The position numbers were made by a program, and so were the translations under genes. Positions 6,010 through 7,832 of a stretch of DNA of 7,832 nt are shown piece by piece (the first letter of the stretch is position 1; each line of letters starts with the position of its first letter). Location of the stretch: the NCBI GenBank assembly GCA_964607135.1, contig CAZSIV010000069.1, positions 1-7,832 of the forward strand, read 5' to 3'. Origin of the DNA: Metaruminococcus_A sp964607135. GTDB lineage: Bacteria; Bacillota; Clostridia; Oscillospirales; Ruminococcaceae. Below the pieces are notes generated by a model. The model worked only from the letters and a program-made list of their open reading frames with translations, was not told the DNA's origin and searched no databases.

Positions 6010-7338
6010 TTAACTCCCAAAGGAGAGCAGGCTGTCGACCTGTTTCTCAAATAATACCGCGTCCTCGTCCGGCTCCAGCGGCTTGAAGGCCGGAACGGGC
6101 CGCCCTGCGACAAAGTACCGGATCGCGTCGGGGCCGTGGGTGTATTCATGCGGCTCGGTCGACACATCGTCCGGGTTTCTCTGGTCGAAGAGGAGGGCGG
6201 GAATGCACCGGATCAGGTTGGCGCAGCTGCGGAAGACCCGCAGGTTGGCGGTCTGTCCACCCGCTCCGTCCGGAACCGGCTTGAGCCACTCCTTTAAGCC
6301 GAGCCACCCCTGCGCCCGGTGGTTCTGCGCCTTGACGAGCGGAATCCCGTATTCGGCAAAAACGTCCGCTACGCTCCGCCCGGTGTCCTGCCGCCGGTTC
6401 CAGAGGTCGGGGGGCGCGTACCAGGCGTAAACCGGCTCCTTCGTCATGGAACGGATCAGCCGAGCTGCGTCCGACATAATCAGCCCGCTTTGGTAAACTT
6501 CCCGGTAGACGTAGGCTTTCCCCTCTTCGTTTAGGGCGATCCAGTAGCCCGCCAGCATATCGAGGCCGTAGTCCATCGTGAAATACCGCCGCCAGTGGGC
6601 CGGAACCGAGAAGGGCTCGACGACGTGGATTTCCTCCCGCCACTCGGTAAAATACTGCCCGGCAAAGAGGTTCCAGTCCCCCTCGAGCCAGGCGCGCCGC
6701 AGGTCGCCGGGGAGAGATTCCAGCATTTCGACGTACCCCGCGTCCTCCTTCATCAGGGCGGTGTTGTCGTACACCTTCGCCGGGATAAAAAGGTAGTCGT
6801 CCGGGTTTTCACTCTCCGTATACCGCCGGTCGATGAAAAGCCGCTTGACCCAGGCGTGTCCCACCCCGCCGGGATTGCAGGTGAGGTAGATCCGCTTGGG
6901 GAACTGGTTGGCGCCCCGGACGCAGGCCTTTAAAACGCTGAACCACTGCTCGGGGATTTGGGTCGCCTCGTCGATAAAGATGACGTCGTATTCGTTCCCC
7001 TGGTACTGGAGCAGGTCGCTTTCGTTGTCGCAGTAGCCGAATTTTAACCGGCTGCCGTTTTGGAAGGTAAAGGATTTGTCGGTCTCCCGGTAGGCAGCAG
7101 CCCCTTTCAGCTCAGCCATCAGCGGGATGATGTGGTTCTCCCGCAGCTCCGGGTAGGTTCTCCGCAGAAGGAGAAGCTTAATTCCGGGATAGTTGAAGGC
7201 CAGCAGCCACGCCTTTTTTCGGACAGCCCAGCTCTTGCCGCCGCCCCTGGCTCCGCCGTAGGCGATAAACCTGTTTTCGGCAGTAAAAAACAGCCGTTGC
7301 TTTTCGTTCGGCTGTTCCATCGTGAGTTTATTTGGCAT
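6010..7338 (-). CDS. terL: Terminase large subunit (ATPase and nuclease)
   Basis: This 442-residue motor protein cuts concatemeric phage DNA and pumps it through the portal using ATP. The ATPase domain (about 1-215) shows a glutamine before the strand (Q14), Walker A GGARGGGKS at 28-36, Walker B VIFIDE at 119-124 with catalytic E124, and the coupling motif LTCNPGG at 152-158. The nuclease domain (about 245-420) shows FTMDYGLD with the first metal-binding Asp at 256, PPD at 309-311 and HGPDAIRYF with Asp 404. All motifs are present, so the protein should be active. The start at 7338 overlaps the small subunit gene by 11 bases; GAAGGA lies close to it. A second ATG seven codons in has no ribosome-binding site. 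Confidence 0.95.
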   Translation of the reverse strand: MPNKLTMEQPNEKQRLFFTAENRFIAYGGARGGGKSWAVRKKAWLLAFNYPGIKLLLLRRTYPELRENHIIPLMAELKGAAAYRETDKSFTFQNGSRLKFGYCDNESDLLQYQGNEYDVIFIDEATQIPEQWFSVLKACVRGANQFPKRIYLTCNPGGVGHAWVKRLFIDRRYTESENPDDYLFIPAKVYDNTALMKEDAGYVEMLESLPGDLRRAWLEGDWNLFAGQYFTEWREEIHVVEPFSVPAHWRRYFTMDYGLDMLAGYWIALNEEGKAYVYREVYQSGLIMSDAARLIRSMTKEPVYAWYAPPDLWNRRQDTGRSVADVFAEYGIPLVKAQNHRAQGWLGLKEWLKPVPDGAGGQTANLRVFRSCANLIRCIPALLFDQRNPDDVSTEPHEYTHGPDAIRYFVAGRPVPAFKPLEPDEDAVLFEKQVDSLLSFGS

Positions 7339-7624
7339 AGTCCTTCAGCTCGCCCTCTAAAACGATCTTCAACGTCGTGTCGAGCTCGCCGTCGATCGGC
7401 TGGGTCGCCTTGCCGTAGACCCGGTTGAGGATTTCCTTCGCCGCGTCGAGCCGGTGGTTCATCGCTGCGCCTTCGTTCGAGATGGTCTCGATCAGCAGCC
7501 TGACGGCGTCCGGCGCTGCGCTTTTGAGCATCTTCTTGACGGCGTCCGGAACCTTGGGACGCCCGCCGGGATTCCCGGACTTCCCCTTTTGAAACCGCCC
7601 TGCCTGGTCCCTGTTTTCCGGCAT
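7328..7624 (-). CDS. terS: Terminase small subunit, DUF5681-like
   Basis: This encodes 98 residues. The small subunit normally recognises the packaging site and brings the large subunit to it. The motif GKSGNPGGRPK at residues 14-24 is the mark of DUF5681-type proteins, which often sit just before terL. A helical region follows (VPDAVKKMLKSAAPDAVRLL, then MNHRLDAAKEILNRVYGKATQ). I placed the start at 7624, after GGGGGATGAGG; the longer frame from 7648 has AAGG directly against its start codon, which is too close. It is shorter than well-studied small terminases. The stop overlaps the terL start, so the two are probably made together. Confidence 0.82.
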   Translation of the reverse strand: MPENRDQAGRFQKGKSGNPGGRPKVPDAVKKMLKSAAPDAVRLLIETISNEGAAMNHRLDAAKEILNRVYGKATQPIDGELDTTLKIVLEGELKDYAK

Positions 7625-7670
7625 GGCCTCATCCCCCTTTCTCGTCATCCTTGTGGGTGAAATAAGCTAT

Positions 7671-7702
7671 AAAAAACACCCTTGCATATATTTGCAGGGT
7701 GT
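7671..7702 (-). terminator. Rho-independent terminator ahead of the terminase genes
   Basis: Read on the minus strand, ACACCCTGCA (7702-7693) pairs with TGCAAGGGTGT (7687-7677, one bulged base) and is followed at once by six Ts. This would end a transcript that enters from the right and would separate it from the terminase operon. Only about 45 bases lie between it and the small terminase start, and no promoter is visible there, so the late operon may depend on read-through or antitermination. Confidence 0.72.
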
Positions 7703-7759
7703 AGATCATAAATCGCCGCTCATATAACAGCTCCGTATCAAAACTCATGGCCAAACAGA

Positions 7760-7788
7760 TTGACAACCCCTGTCGGATGTTGTAGAAT
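7760..7788 (+). promoter_or_regulatory. Sigma-70-type promoter pointing out of the window
   Basis: TTGACA at 7760-7765 is a perfect -35 box. It is followed after exactly 17 bases by TAGAAT at 7783-7788, one base from the TATAAT consensus. Transcription should start near 7795 on the plus strand, divergent from the terminase operon. It is the best promoter I see in the window. Confidence 0.7.
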
Positions 7789-7794
7789 CAAGGC

Positions 7795-7832
7795 GGTACG
7801 CAAGTACCCTTAAGGGCTGCCATAACGGTAGG
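7795..7832 (+). ncRNA. Possible 5' end of a structured RNA (partial)
   Basis: Directly after the expected start, GGTAC-GCAA-GTACC (7794-7807) forms a perfect hairpin with a GNRA-type loop. A CCTTAAGG palindrome and a second hairpin, CTGCC-ATAAC-GGTAG, follow. No ribosome-binding site and start codon are seen in the visible part. This could be the leader of a protein gene or the start of a non-coding RNA. The sequence ends too soon to tell, and I do not match it to a known family. Confidence 0.3.

Larger units (their letters stand above)
7703..7832. other. Right-edge intergenic region
   Basis: I find no gene here with a ribosome-binding site on either strand. It contains the plus-strand promoter at 7760-7788 and the hairpin-forming stretch after it; both run toward the window edge. 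Confidence 0.5.

Noticed and set aside
7629..7748. Minus-strand frame of 39 codons ending four bases before the small terminase start
   Set aside because: It lacks a ribosome-binding site and reads through a strong terminator hairpin. The hydrophobic middle is suggestive but not enough.

Overview
The window carries the DNA-packaging and capsid-assembly module of a tailed bacteriophage or prophage. All convincing genes lie on the minus strand, so the module reads from right to left. The host is most likely a GC-rich Firmicute, perhaps a gut clostridium of the Oscillospiraceae type. That guess rests on the consistent strong Shine-Dalgarno sites (AAGGAG, GGAGG) and the general look of the proteins. 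It is an inference, not a species call.

Genes in order of transcription: a small terminase subunit with a GNPGGRPK motif (7624-7328); a large terminase with intact Walker A, Walker B and nuclease motifs (7338-6010); a 57-residue leucine-zipper protein (5849-5676); the portal (5686-4085); a 56-residue zinc-ribbon protein that begins inside the portal gene (4134-3964); a gap of about 490 bases; the scaffold (3473-2712); the major capsid protein with a C-terminal Ig-like domain (2697-1633); a short gap holding a repeat; a GTG-started head-completion protein (1469-1104); and a hub or nozzle-like protein that runs off the left edge (1111 to 1). The order terS, terL, portal, scaffold, coat, adaptor, hub, with no prohead protease, is that of P22-type podoviruses. 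The terminase pair cuts and pumps DNA through the portal, the scaffold guides coat assembly, and the last two proteins seal the vertex and form the start of the tail.

The non-coding parts are unusually rich. An element of about 80 bp occurs twice, once directly after the large terminase gene and once just after the capsid gene. The gap between portal and scaffold holds an exactly 42-base-period tandem repeat, a perfect 30-bp palindrome, AT-rich 10-base repeats and a 13-bp hairpin just ahead of the scaffold gene. At the right edge a rho-independent terminator precedes the module, and a near-consensus sigma-70 promoter points out of the window on the plus strand into sequence that can fold into hairpins.

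Several starts were moved inward from the longest open frame to the methionine that has a good ribosome-binding site (small terminase, zipper protein, scaffold). Two genes had to be read directly from the sequence: the zinc-ribbon gene and the left-edge partial gene.
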